64,000 nucleotides of DNA from Sporobolomyces roseus. Taxonomy: Eukaryota; Basidiomycota; Microbotryomycetes; Sporidiobolales; Sporidiobolaceae. Under the pieces are notes generated by a model, which worked only from the letters and a program-made list of their open reading frames with translations, did no database searches and was not told where the DNA came from. Position 1 is the first letter of the stretch. The number at the start of each line of letters is the position of its first letter. The translations under genes were made by a program, and so were the position numbers. The stretch lies in NCBI GenBank assembly GCA_016617785.1, contig JADILM010000003.1, positions 1 through 64,000 of the forward strand, written 5' to 3'. Below are positions 34,818 to 45,510 of this stretch, in pieces.

Positions 34818-36542
34818 ATGCACTTCCTCACTACTACTACCGCCGTCCTCTCCCTCTCCGCCTCTGTCCTCGCTACTTCAACGCACAATCCCTCATCAAA
34901 CATCAAACGCCACGCCCATCTCAAACGGGGAAGCGGTTACTCTCTCACCACTCACGCTGCCGGTCAAGACTTCTTCGATTTGTTCAACTTTGAATCTCAC
35001 CAGTCTGGAGCAAATAATGGAGTCGCCAACTGTTCGTGAGATTCCCCTTGTCCTGATGTCGTTTCAGATGCTAAGATCGCTTCGTACGTTCGAAAAAATA
35101 CAGACGTCGACCAAGAAACCGCTTGGGCGAAGGAACTCGTAGCTGTCAAGCATGGCAAAGCCCACATCCGAGTCTCTCCCGAATCCAACGGAGATACCCT
35201 CGACGCTGTTCGACTCGTCTCGAAACAACGTTACACTGAAGGTCTTTACGTTTGGGATGTCGAAAGGATGCCTCGTACGTTCGACCCTCTTTCCCTTGAC
35301 CCTTTTCTAGCGTGTATCGTCGCGACGAAAAAGTTGACCGAACGTCGATTTCCTCTCCTTTTTTTTTTCCCTTGGCTTTTCACTTCAAATAAACAGAGGT
35401 TTGCGGTGCATGGTAAGTTCTCCTTTCGTCGATTCGTATCTCGCTATGATGCTGACGTTCGTATCGTACTGGATAGGCCCGCGATCTGGTCGACTGGTGA
35501 GATTCAACATTCACTTCTTCGGTCTATTTCCTTTCTCTTCCAAATTCGTCAACTTACTCCCTCCATTCGTGTTTGACCAGGTGAGAACTGGCCCAATGGT
35601 GGAGAGATCGTAAGCTTACTATCGTGCTTGCTTTAATCGGAGAACTTGTTGCTGATTCTCGATATTTCGCCGTTCGCAGGATATTGTCGAATACGTTTCT
35701 CACCAATCGATGAACTCCTTCTCGGTTCACACGGGTGAAGGATGCTGGGCTGGATCTTCCGGTAAGTTAGAGCTCTGTTTTGAAACAACGAGACACAAGA
35801 AAACTGATCGCATGCCAACTTTTCAGGTTACACCGGTCGCGCTATGCTCGCTACTCAAAACGCTCTCAACTGCAATGCCGATGCTACTGATTCTCAAGGT
35901 TGTGGATTCCGAACCCACCGAGACAACACCGCTGGTATCGGAGCCAACAAGAACGGAGGAGGAGTTTACGTTCTCGAATGTGAGTTTATCGAAGGACATT
36001 CCGTACTCACAGTGAAGCGAGCTGATTTGGATGATCGCGATATCGCAGGGTCCGGTGCCGGTATCAAGGCCTGGATGTTTGATCGTGACAGCGTTCCCAA
36101 GGATCTCGCTAGCAAAACTCCTAACCCTTCTTCCTGGACTACTCCCGACATGTACATCTCTGCTTCCTCGTGCAACCCTTCGACCTACTTCTCTCCTCAA
36201 CAGTGCGTACCCTTTCTGCTCTTCCTTCTTGCTCAGCTTGAACTGACTATCGGCAACTTTCGCTCGAATCAGATTCATCATCAACACCAACCTTTGCGGA
36301 ACCTGGGCTGACGGTGTCTGTACGTTGACGAGTTCCTCCTACGTGGTACGTACATGCGTGGAGATTGACTGATCGAATCGTTCGAACTATTAGGGAACAC
36401 CGACAACTCCTACGCCGGTCAAGAGGGATCCTGCGCTTCCGCCACTGGATTCAACACCTGTTCCGATTACGTTCACTCGCGATCGTGGGACTTCAAGCAT
36501 GCATACTGGAAGATCGCCTCCCTCTCGATCTACAACTACTAG
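34818..36542 (+). CDS. secreted GH16 beta-glucanase-like enzyme B
   Basis: A second GH16 enzyme. Residues 1-19 form a signal peptide (MHFLTTTTAVLSLSASVLA), followed by a short propeptide with two Lys-Arg sites, the second (residue 37) just before GSGYSLTT, suggesting Kex2 cleavage. The core reads YAKIASYVRKN, VRLVSKQRYTEGLYVWDVE, CGAWPAIWSTGENWPNGGEI|DIVEYV, CWAGSSG, GGGVYVLE, IKAWMFDRDSVP, NTNLCGTWADGVW and YAGQEGSC. It ends IASLSIYNY at the TAG. An intron at about 35610-35679 falls inside the catalytic motif, between EI and DIVE. In the neighbouring paralogue this motif is uninterrupted. Several Cys residues suggest disulphides. Confidence 0.92.
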
Positions 36543-37137
36543 ATGCAAACTCCCATCTCTTCTTCGTCGGAACCCGGAAATCTTCCCCCTTCTCTCTTCC
36601 TGTCTCTATCTTCGCACTTTCGCACTTTCCCGCCTATCTGTTTTATCTTCACGCTCTTTATCATCTTCTCTCTTTTTCACCCTTCCCGATAAGCAGTAGT
36701 AGGATAGTCTATCAACGCTTCTCTCGCTCACTTGTCGGATGAAACTCGTTTCTGTGCCTCCCATTCACTTTCGAGCGCTCGAATAGTTCGTTGCTATCTG
36801 GACCATCCTATCTCTGACGGCTTGCTCGCGAGAATATGAGGTACCGAGAACTTTTTGCGAGACTTCGACCTTCGAACTCTGCATCGAACCTCGAATTCTC
36901 GGAACTTCAATCGCACAGCAGACCCAATCAGATTCTAGCTCTACAACGCTCGCCCAGCTTCGATACACCGCTCGCAACGGTTCACTGCTCATAAATCGGA
37001 TCGTTCAACTAGCAAGTCCTTACATCACCCTAGGAACATAGGAAAGGTTGCAGTAGCAAGTGGAAACTATCAAGAATATTCTCGCAGGTCAGTCTGCCTC
37101 TCTAGCTTGCTGCCGCTCGAGGGAACGGTCCGATTAG
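36543..37137. other. intergenic, tandem plus genes
   Basis: 595 bp between the second GH16 gene and FOL3. It contains pyrimidine-rich stretches and no recognisable feature. Confidence 0.5.
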
Positions 37138-38691
37138 ATGAAAGAGTTTAATGGCTCTCGGTCGGCGATGGGAGGGATAGTACAACTACGAATGCTCACT
37201 CATACGCTCTTACATTCACAGACTTTGCCTATGAGCGCTTCTATCGAATCGACGCAACCTTCCCCTCGACCTTCTTCCGAAATGATCTCGCTTGGTCTAT
37301 CCCGCATCACCAAGCTACTCCAGGCTATCAAATCTCCTCACTTAACAACTCCTATCGTCCATATTGCCGGTACAAACGGCAAAGGATCAGTTTCAGCTTA
37401 TCTCGCCTCGATTCTCCATGCCTCGAATTTACGAGTCGGCAGGTTTAACTCGCCGCATCTCGTTGATGAGTGGGATTGCGTCAGATTGGGGGAGGAAGTC
37501 GTCGATGAGAAGCTGTTCAGAGCAGCGAAGGAGGAGGTTCAAACGACGAATTCGAAGGAAGGTCTCGAGGCAACTCCGTTCGAAATATTGACCGCGACGG
37601 CGTACTCCCTCTTCGCACGCGCCAAGCTCGATATAGCTGTAGTCGAAGTCGGAATGGGAGGAGAAGGAGACGCAACAAATGTCGTACCAGCTTCAAAGAC
37701 GCTTCTTTCGATTCTTACCGCTGTCGACCTCGATCATCAAGGGTTCCTCGGCAACACCGTAGGGGAGATTGCGAAGGTGAAGAGCGGGATAGTCAGAGAA
37801 GGTAGTGATTTGGTTGTGGCACCACAGGCTTATTCAGAGGTGGAACAAGTTGCGAAGGAGGTTGCTCGAGAGAGAAGGGCGACAGTCTGGAATGTTCAAA
37901 CCGGATCTTACCTTCACCCTGCTTCCGATACACCTCAATCGACATCCGCACTCCGAGCGTCACTGCCCCTCTCTCCCGCATCCTCCTCTCCTTCGAACGA
38001 TGCCACCTTTCCCAGGACTCCGATTCTCGCATCGCTCCCTCTTCCCGGAACATACCAACTCGACAACTCGGCAACTGCTCTATTCGCTGCTCAACTACTC
38101 CGCACTCTCCCCAGAACGACAACAATGGTCCCTCGTCTTGAGACCATCTCGGATAATTCGCTTCGAGAAGGTATCGAACGAACCAGGTGGGACGGACGAC
38201 TTCAATGGATCGACCTACCTCGCTCTCTCAACTCAACAGTCCCCCACTCTCAGTCGCCCTCGCCCGCCACCTCTCGCCGAATCCTACTCGATGGAGCGCA
38301 CAACCCTTCCTCTGCGAAACTCCTCTCTTCTTATCTCTCGTCTCTCCCTCCCTCATCTCGACCAACGACACTCATCTTCGGTCTCTCTGCACCTCGACCG
38401 CCAGCAGACGTACTCCGACCCCTTCTCAAACCTTCGACCGGAATCAACAAGGTTATTTGTGTGGAATTCTCCGCGCCTGTTGGAATGCCTTGGGTTCGAG
38501 CAACATCGGCTGCAGACTTGTCTCGAGCTGTTGAGGAGATGGCTTTAGAAGGAGTTGCTGTCGGGACTTCGCGGGAACTCGAGGATGCAGTGGTGAAGGA
38601 AACGGAGGAAGGAAAATTGGCTATCGTCGCTGGCAGTCTATACCTTGTAGCGGACGCTCTGCGGATAGCTAGAAGAACTAAAATGGAGTAG
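37138..38691 (+). CDS. FOL3: dihydrofolate synthase, Fol3 type
   Basis: Joins glutamate to dihydropteroate with ATP to make dihydrofolate, in the Mur-ligase/folylpolyglutamate synthase family. It is intronless, unlike most neighbours. ISLGLSRITKLLQAI near the start matches Fol3 rather than polyglutamate synthase. HIAGTNGKGSVSAYLASIL is the P-loop (about 37360-37415). FNSPHLVDEWDCVRL, VVEVGMGGEGDATNV, DLDHQGFLGNTVGEIAKVKSGI, LLDGAHNPSSAK and TTLIFGLS follow. The first ATG gives 517 residues, but family homology begins near residue 49. In-frame ATGs at 37168, 37192 and 37231 are alternatives, and the longer leader might be a mitochondrial presequence. Confidence 0.93.
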   Translation: MKEFNGSRSAMGGIVQLRMLTHTLLHSQTLPMSASIESTQPSPRPSSEMISLGLSRITKLLQAIKSPHLTTPIVHIAGTNGKGSVSAYLASILHASNLRVGRFNSPHLVDEWDCVRLGEEVVDEKLFRAAKEEVQTTNSKEGLEATPFEILTATAYSLFARAKLDIAVVEVGMGGEGDATNVVPASKTLLSILTAVDLDHQGFLGNTVGEIAKVKSGIVREGSDLVVAPQAYSEVEQVAKEVARERRATVWNVQTGSYLHPASDTPQSTSALRASLPLSPASSSPSNDATFPRTPILASLPLPGTYQLDNSATALFAAQLLRTLPRTTTMVPRLETISDNSLREGIERTRWDGRLQWIDLPRSLNSTVPHSQSPSPATSRRILLDGAHNPSSAKLLSSYLSSLPPSSRPTTLIFGLSAPRPPADVLRPLLKPSTGINKVICVEFSAPVGMPWVRATSAADLSRAVEEMALEGVAVGTSRELEDAVVKETEEGKLAIVAGSLYLVADALRIARRTKME

Positions 38692-38718
38692 CTCAGTACT
38701 GTCCGAATAGCAACGACG

Positions 38719-39042
38719 TTAGGTCGCTCCTTTCGTAGACAGAGAGAAGCTCAGATGAATCTGATCGAAATGCTGCTGAACCGCAACGGCGCCGCTACTG
38801 CAGAACCATTCGGGCTCTCTATCCGATGTGCAATCAGGGCAAACGACGCTCTCGATGAGAGACCCTTTGAAATCAATCAAGGTTTGCCTCCGCTTTTCCA
38901 CCCCACGACCTGAAAACTTTTTCTTCTTCCTACACAAGGTTTCCGAGTTGGTTGATGGATCGAGGTCTTCTTTACCTTTCTCTCTCTGCCCCGTCCCCCT
39001 CGAGACACTGCCAGCTATCACTTGCCACTCTTGATCGACCAC
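38719..39042 (-). CDS. possible small zinc-finger-like gene (partial model)
   Basis: A minus-strand open frame with protein-like content, ending at 38719. Its C-terminal part contains VVCPDC, then EPEWFC and QQHFDQIH, which could form a CCCH/CCHH zinc site. The frame has no in-frame ATG; an ATG at 39089 could supply a first exon through an intron, but I could not settle the join. It sits between FOL3 and the His-Cys-box gene and converges with FOL3. It may equally be a chance frame. Confidence 0.3.
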   Translation of the reverse strand: MVDQEWQVIAGSVSRGTGQREKGKEDLDPSTNSETLCRKKKKFSGRGVEKRRQTLIDFKGSLIESVVCPDCTSDREPEWFCSSGAVAVQQHFDQIHLSFSLSTKGAT

Positions 39043-39102
39043 CCACAGTCAGCTCGTTCTATAACCGATACTTCTCTTCCTCTCTTCATTCAACTCCACG
39101 CT

Positions 39103-40037
39103 ATGTCGAAGCTCTCGTGTGTCACTCGCTCCTCGTCCTCGCAACCTGTCAAACGGAAGTCGCTCGCAAAACGATGGACCCGAGGAATAACCGCACGACC
39201 AGCGTTTAATTGGTTGAAGGCAACACCGTCTCACCTTCTACCTCCCAATCTCGTTTCTGCGGTCTCTGACGAGCTCGCTTCGCGCTTGACCGGGAAGTCC
39301 GAGGTTCTGCTGCGGTGGAAACGGTGAGTAGCTGTCGTCCTCCAAAATTCGAGGATCGAAACTGACTTGAAATGATCTGTAGCTGTCGAGTCGTCGAAAA
39401 AGCCGGGAACGCTCCCCGAAGAAAGGATAGGCCAGTCAACAACCTCAGCAACACTCGGCTTACGAAGGCAAACCTAGATCCGAAATACCATCACCTCGTC
39501 CATCCATCTCTTCAGTTCCGACATCTCGTCGAGGTCATTCGCTGGAGTAGGAGATCGGAGGCTGCTTCATTCACCGCCGCCGTGTCAGCAAATATCAAGC
39601 GGGCTCATCTCGCTTATCGACTTTCGACATCTTCGACTCCCACCACTCTCGCAAAGATCGGAGCTCAAGACGTCTCGCATCTCTGTGGGAACGCCGCCTG
39701 CTTTCGTCGAGATCACTTGGTCGTCGAATCGGGGAAGACGAACCGCAGCAGAGAGGAATGCTTCGAGGAGGAGCGACGAAGAGGAGGAAAAGCGTCGACG
39801 AGCTGTTCTCACAAACCCGCCTGTATCTTCTTCCCTACACGGCGCCAACGTAACTACATCCTCGAGTTCCCATTGCACAGTAGGAGGCACCGCGTCGCCC
39901 CAGTCGCGGTACCAGCCGTCGCGCAACCGTCACTCCCGAGGAGGTCGACTCATCCGGAGGAGAAGAAGCATAAACTCGCCTGTACCTTCGCCAGCTGTCG
40001 TAGGAAGACCTTCTATCTCGACATCCCACCTCTTTAG
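39103..40037 (+). CDS. His-Cys-box homing-endonuclease-like protein
   Basis: Two exons (39103-39323 and 39383-40037) encode 291 residues. Residues 145-221 match the zinc-binding loop/His-Cys box of I-PpoI-type His-Me-finger nucleases: KRAHLAYRL, then VSHLCGN with C180, HLVVES, KTNRSREEC and CSHKPAC. The presumed catalytic histidine (H173 in SHLC) and metal-binding asparagine (N194 in KTNRSR) are both present, as are the Cys/His zinc ligands. The N-terminal 70 residues are basic. The C terminus carries a second Cys motif (LACTFASC). The gene sits on its own between housekeeping genes, with a normal spliceosomal intron and no host self-splicing intron. It could be a domesticated homing nuclease or a transcriptional regulator keeping the fold. 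Confidence 0.8.
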
Positions 40038-40336
40038 AGTCACTAGATCGTGAACAGCAATTTCGAGCGGACGGGAATGCTTACGTTCAAGAAGGAATGG
40101 TGTTTGGAGCCGATCTCTCATGTACCCGTATCCCCTTCTCGCATTTCTTTTGCCTCTGCTTAGCGCTTTCCGCAGCTCCTCGTGTATTGTTGTTCGATAG
40201 ATACCCCACGAGTGAAGAAAGGAGATACCCGAAATTGCAAAATACGAGGATAGTACACAAGCAAGACAGAATAAAGAGAAGAGACACGGACTGAGATAGA
40301 GAGAGAAAGTATATCCAGTGTAGCATATTCGATACT

Positions 40337-43284
40337 TCAGCGGTAGCCTTGAGAGAAAGCAGATTGGGACGGAATCTGATACGATTTCCTGGATTCGAGC
40401 TTCTGTGGACGAGGAGAGCAGGAAGAGAGCGAGAAGGATCAGTCAGTACGATTATCACGCGATAAAAGATCGAGACATGCCGTCTGAGCGGAGAGGTCAG
40501 AGGTAGAGACTCACTCGACAAGCTTCGCATCTCAAAACTCCCGTTTCCCCTCCTCGACACTCGCTGTCCAAGGCCCGCTTACACCCTCCACAAACGAGGC
40601 ATTTCCGATGGTACCTACGACCTCCAGGACCTGGTACGGTCTCCTTCTCTGTCGCTCGAACCGAACATCCGGCGCAGATCAAGAGTCCTCCTAGATTCGA
40701 AGGTGGACGCTGGCGAGTCGCATAGAGAGAGCGAGGACCTGATGTCGACTGAGAGACGAAAGGTGAGGAGGAAGTGCTTTGAGTGAACGAGGGAAGCGAA
40801 GGAAGGGTCGAAGGGCGAGAAGAACGAGATGGTGAAGACGGGAGAGTTTGACGAGATCCCGTTGAGGAAAGACTTGCGGAAAGAGGCTCTGATCGAGGGA
40901 CACACTGAGAAAATAAATTGTATCAGCAGTCAGCACGGAAGTGGTGGAGAAAGAAGGGGCTAACCGTTTCGTGATATGCCAATCCCTCTCGTTCTACGAA
41001 TCCCTTTTCGAATCCCTTCGAGCAGGTAGCGCAAGTGAAGCAGCTAGTATGAAAGCTCTTTCCACTCTTGGGTACAGTGACGCTGAGACCGTATCCGAGG
41101 ACCTTTGAACAAGCTGAGCAAACGGGTTCATTTGGATCTAGCTCTGCGGTGAGGGGTGCTGGTTCAGTAATACTTTGCGAGTCGTCGTGATCGGTAAGAG
41201 AGGTGATAATGGTGCGATAGCGTTTCGGTGCCGGAGCGCACTATCGAGCGAGATGGTCAGCTCGAAATCAATTGCGGAGGAAGAGCGTAGAACGCGTGTG
41301 CTCACCTCTTTGTGATAAGCTCTTCCTTCAGATTCGATGTACTTTCCTGAGATCGATTCGTGACATGTATCGCAGGCGAAGCAGTCGAAATGAACGATGA
41401 TTCCCGAGGAGAGTTCGACAAACTGTCCGTATCCGAGAGGGAGCGAACATTTCGGACAGTTCTCCTGATCCTGTTCGACGAGTAGTTTGTTCGAGTTCAA
41501 TGAGAGAGAGCTTGTCGGTGAAAGAGGGGTGATCGATGCCGCAGATGTCGTTACGAGATGAGCGAGAGATGAGGTTTTGAGCGGCGAGGAGGGTTTGGTC
41601 GGAGATGTTGGGCGAGAAGCGGGTCCAGAAGTATCGATTGGCTGAGTCGACTGGATTGGCTGAAGCTTTGGCCGGGGAGAAGAGGGCGAAAGCGAGGAAG
41701 GAGACGAGGGACGAGAGCCTGTGAGGAAGATGGGAGATGGTCTCGTATCCGATTTTGTCCCGGCTTGATTGAGTTTCTGCAGAGGTGGCGCAGTGGAAGA
41801 GGAAGAGAAGCGGGAAGGTTTCGAGGGAGAGGACGGCGATGGGAAAGAAGTCGGTTGCGTAATGGCGGAGGAGTTGAGCCCAACTTTCTTGAGTTTCTCC
41901 CCTAGTTCTTCGTAGGATTCAACCAGAGGACTATTCTCCCTTTCGAGCTTGACTCTCCAGGCCTTCCCTTTGACACCTTGATCGTCCTTCGCAACAGCAA
42001 TTCGGTCCCTGGACCTAGTAGCATTCGAACTCCAGACGTTCGTCACGCCCGACATAGAAGGTCGACCCCATTTGTTTGGAGGCGGAGGTGCTTCGACAGG
42101 TGATTTGGACCATTCCGCTTGCGAGAGGTGAGGAGAAGGGAGGATTCCGGCGGATTTGTAGGCGAACGAGTCGAAACAATCCTCGCACGAAGGTCGGGCA
42201 GCAAAGTCGATAACGATGGAAGATTGAGTAGGATTCTGTTGAGATGCAAGAGGAAGCAGATCGGAATGAAGGAAATGAGTGATCGGTCGTTTGGGAGGAG
42301 AGAACAGGAAAGAACGGGGACTTACTGGACAGTAGCTGCAGACATAACATGGCTGTAGGAAGACGAGGTCTGGTCAGCGAGGCGGTGCCGTGCGAGAGGA
42401 CGAATGGCAATACCCACCTCGTGCCAAAGATTCTTTTCGTGTTTGACGAACTTCGCGTCAGACAGAACCGCCAACTTGCATTTCTTGCTGTTTCACGAGG
42501 TAGAAGTCAGGTATCAGTGACCGTTGTCGAGCTGTTCAGATCGAGGAGACGTACCAGTTCCCGAGACTGAATCGCTCCGCAAAGCATTGTCGACAATAGT
42601 AGAGCTCTGCCAGCTTTCCCGGGTCAGACTTGGCGTCAGGATGCGGGTAAATGACCTCCTCCTGCATTGAAATTTGACACGATCCGTATCAACGTTCAAG
42701 CACGCAGGTATCAAGGACAAGAAGGAAGAAAGAAACGAACCTGACGGAATTTAACCTTGCACGACGAGCATTGCCAATGATCTTTCGGACTCAACACGCT
42801 TCCAAACACACATGAAAGTTCTGCTTCTTCTGATTCAGCTTGTTTGAGGAATGAATGAGCGAGTTTGGTTGGAGAAAGAGGGGGTCGAGCAGGCGGTGCA
42901 GTTGAAGGTGAAGGAGAAGAGAGATCTTTAGAGATCGCTTGAGAGGAAGTAGGAGGTAGACTTGAAGGGTTTGGTGAAGGAGATCGAGCAAGGTATCTGT
43001 GAAGGAGAGAGAGAGGATCATCATTTCACTCAACTTGGGCTCTATCAGAAGAGCGAGAGAGGCTAGTGTACCTTTGAGACCACTTGTCAGAACCTTTCTC
43101 AGCAAAGAGTAGCTTGGTCGTCGAGTCTGTGGGTCATTCGAGATGATGATTGAGGAATGTTGAGCGAGCCTGAGATTCAAGCGGTGAAGAGAGTAGATGG
43201 GGAAGGGAACTCACCACGACTAGTACCACCACATTTACACCTATCCCCACTCACTATCTCTCCACAGCGGCGGCAGAATCCCAT
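40337..43284 (-). CDS. LIM-domain protein, paxillin-like
   Basis: Starts with a small zinc ribbon (MGFCRRCGEIVSGDRCKC). Ser/Pro-rich spacers separate several LIM-type zinc modules: WQCSSCKVKF...YYCRQC, CKLAVLSDAKFV...WHEPCYVCSYC, NCPKCSLPLGYGQFVEL...CFACDTC, VCSACSKVLGYG...CFTCATC and ICAGCSVRATE...CLVCGGC. The last exon, joined at CEACR, adds KLESRKSYQIPSQSAFSQGYR and the stop. No kinase, RhoGAP or homeodomain is present. The architecture is closest to fungal LIM-only scaffold proteins such as Pxl1, which act at the septum and polarity sites; this assignment is inference. About eight introns. Confidence 0.88.
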
Positions 43285-43744
43285 AATCGAGGCGAAGTGA
43301 GGGTTCGTGTTGAGGGAAGCACACAACTTTCGAAACTTCGCGACAACATTTCGACCAAGTTCGGAACACGGCTGTTTCGACGTTGTCGAGTCTAGCGAAC
43401 TAGCTCAAAGCTCGTACACAACGAGAGTGTGAAAATTCGATATTTGTCTTTTGAATCGCTGCAACCGAAAACGACGGTCAAAACCACTTTCTTCTCCTCT
43501 TTTTGCACCTAAAGAACGAGCAGGGTAATCGTAAAGAAGTAAAGAGAACAAGAGAAAGATTGGGGTATAGGGAGGAAAGCTTCAAGCTTGGTACCAGGTC
43601 AAAAAAAGAAAGGACGAAAGTAGTTTTGGGAAGAGGGAAGAAGGTGAAAATGCGAAGAGGGTGGATAGTGCCGAGGCTAGTCGTTGGTGAGACGGCAAGG
43701 AGCCATAGGGGGAAGACGGTTCAAAAGATCGACGAGTGGAGAAT
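43285..43744. other. intergenic, tandem minus genes
   Basis: 460 bp between the EB1 gene stop and the LIM gene start. Nothing was recognised. Confidence 0.5.
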
Positions 43745-45150
43745 CTAGAAAGTTTCTTCTTCGTCAACTAGACCACCTTGTTCTTCATCCGGGACTTCGA
43801 AACCTTCCTGTTAACAGCATTCAACGGAATTGATCAGCTTCAGTCAGAAGGCCGAGAGAGATATCCGTCTATCTCGAGAGAGCAGCAGAAGGTGAGAAGA
43901 GGAGGAAGAGCTTGCCTCGGTAGAATAGAGAATCGCTTGCATCTGCAACAGAGTATCTCTTTCAAGATCTGCCATATCCTGTCCCTCAGGTGATTCCAAT
44001 CTCGCTCCAATAATGATCTCGATTTCTCGTAGCTGTGAAATTGAGGAGTAAAAGTTCAAAAAGTTAGCTCTATTGTCAAAGTCCAGTTCTTCTTCGAAGG
44101 AAAGGAAAGGAAAAAGTGAGGGGCTTACCTTGTTGAAGTAGAAATCCCTCTCCTTCTCTAATCCTTCCACACTCAACTTCATCTCTCCCATTTGACTCGT
44201 CAATAATTCGAAAGTAGCCATATCAACCCCTCCTGCTCCTCCTCCTCCTCCTCCTCCACTGACTGATCTCGAGTTGTTCGAGGCACTTGTGCGAGCAGCA
44301 GATGGTCGTGAAGCTGAAGTAGAAGCGGCAGGTCGAGTAGCTGTGAACAAGAAGTTGATCAATACTGGTTTCGTTCGAAGGTCGAGGAAAAGGTTGCTGT
44401 ACCAACTGGACGACGAGCAGCAGCTGGAGCACCTGAAGAAGAAGTGGATCTACTACCAGCCACTGAAGGAGCTCTAGCACCACCAGCACCTAACTCGAAG
44501 AACGATCTCCTAAATCAGCATTTCTCCCTCTCCCAATTCAAGAGTTTCGGAAGCTCACCTTCGTTTCCACCCATCCCTCTTCGTCTCGAAACTGCATCGT
44601 ACTCTGTACCAGGGAACGAGTTTAACCAGAACTTGCGACACCACTGTAAGAATTCCAAATTGTCCAAAGGTTTGCATCTGATCAAAGCTTCCACCGGGAT
44701 TGCCTAAACATTCTCAAAATCGGGTGTTGAGTGAATCGTCTCTGTTTGTGTGAGAGAAAAGAGTCTGGAGAGGTGCTCTCACTTTGTCCAATCCATGTTT
44801 CTTGAAACTAGCTTGTAATATTTTATAGTTTGTCAAATACTCGTGACTTTTCGCATCGAATTTTACTCGACTCATGGGTAAGTCTTGATAGATTGAATCG
44901 AATATTTGACAGTAGACTGCACCGGTGCCTGTAATTGAGGAGGGGGAGGGTCAGTGTCAACTGTTGAATGAGGACAAGGAGAGAAAGAGAGGGAGTTTAC
45001 CGCATTGTTCGACCTGGGAGAAAGTTGAGTGCGAGTCAGCAGGAGTAGCATGGAAGGAGTAGAGAGGAGTTCAAGGCGTACTTTTGTATAGTTTAGTTGA
45101 AGGAGATCGTTAATCCAACCCAACAACTCTGTACGACTTTCTCCTGCCAT
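43745..45150 (-). CDS. BIM1: EB1-family microtubule plus-end protein
   Basis: Tracks growing microtubule plus ends and recruits CAP-Gly and SxIP partners. Exon 1 (45082-45150) encodes MAGESRTELLGWINDLLQLN and three more residues of the calponin-homology domain. Exon 2 is only 13 nt (45001-45013, VEQC plus one base), and exon 3 continues TGAVYCQIFDSIYQDLPMSR. The domain is completed by AIPVEALIRCKPLDNLEFLQ and WCRKFWLNSFPG. A Ser/Ala/Gly-rich linker leads to the EB1 dimerisation coiled coil: EKERDFYFNKLREIEIII and then ILYSTEEGFEVPDEE. The protein ends DEEETF, an acidic-aromatic tail close to the EEY/F that binds CAP-Gly domains. It shares a 360-bp divergent promoter region with the m-AAA gene. 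Confidence 0.95.
45001..45013 (-). other. 13-nt microexon of the EB1 gene
   Basis: Between acceptor CTCCCAG and donor GTAAAC lie 13 nt encoding VEQC and the first base of a glycine codon. Joining the flanking exons without it would break the conserved LNYTKVEQCGTGAVYCQ segment of the calponin-homology domain and shift the frame. Confidence 0.85.
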
Positions 45151-45510
45151 TTCTATACTATTCTGTGAGTTGCTCTGTGTGATCCAAGGAGTGTAGACGC
45201 GTGAATAGAGGAGTAGTTGATGAGATGGGATGGGATCGACAAGTGAGAGGTTGAGCGAGAAGAATCAGAGCGACGAGAGCAAGAGAGGGTTGGAAATCAA
45301 GCACAGTCAGTTCTACTACTATGCTCGAGTAGAACGAATGATCCACTCACCCACTCACGTGTTTAAATTGAGGAAGTGAAAAGGATGAGGTGTCGAGTAT
45401 TTGTAATCAAGCAATTACGAGTCAATTCGAACAAGCAATCTTAATCTCGGGGGATTCTCTTTTCGCTACTTTCCACTTCGCTCTCTCTCACCTCGCATAT
45501 CCAGAGTGAT
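45151..45510. promoter_or_regulatory. divergent region, EB1 and m-AAA genes
   Basis: 360 bp between two head-to-head start codons. Nothing specific was recognised. Confidence 0.45.
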
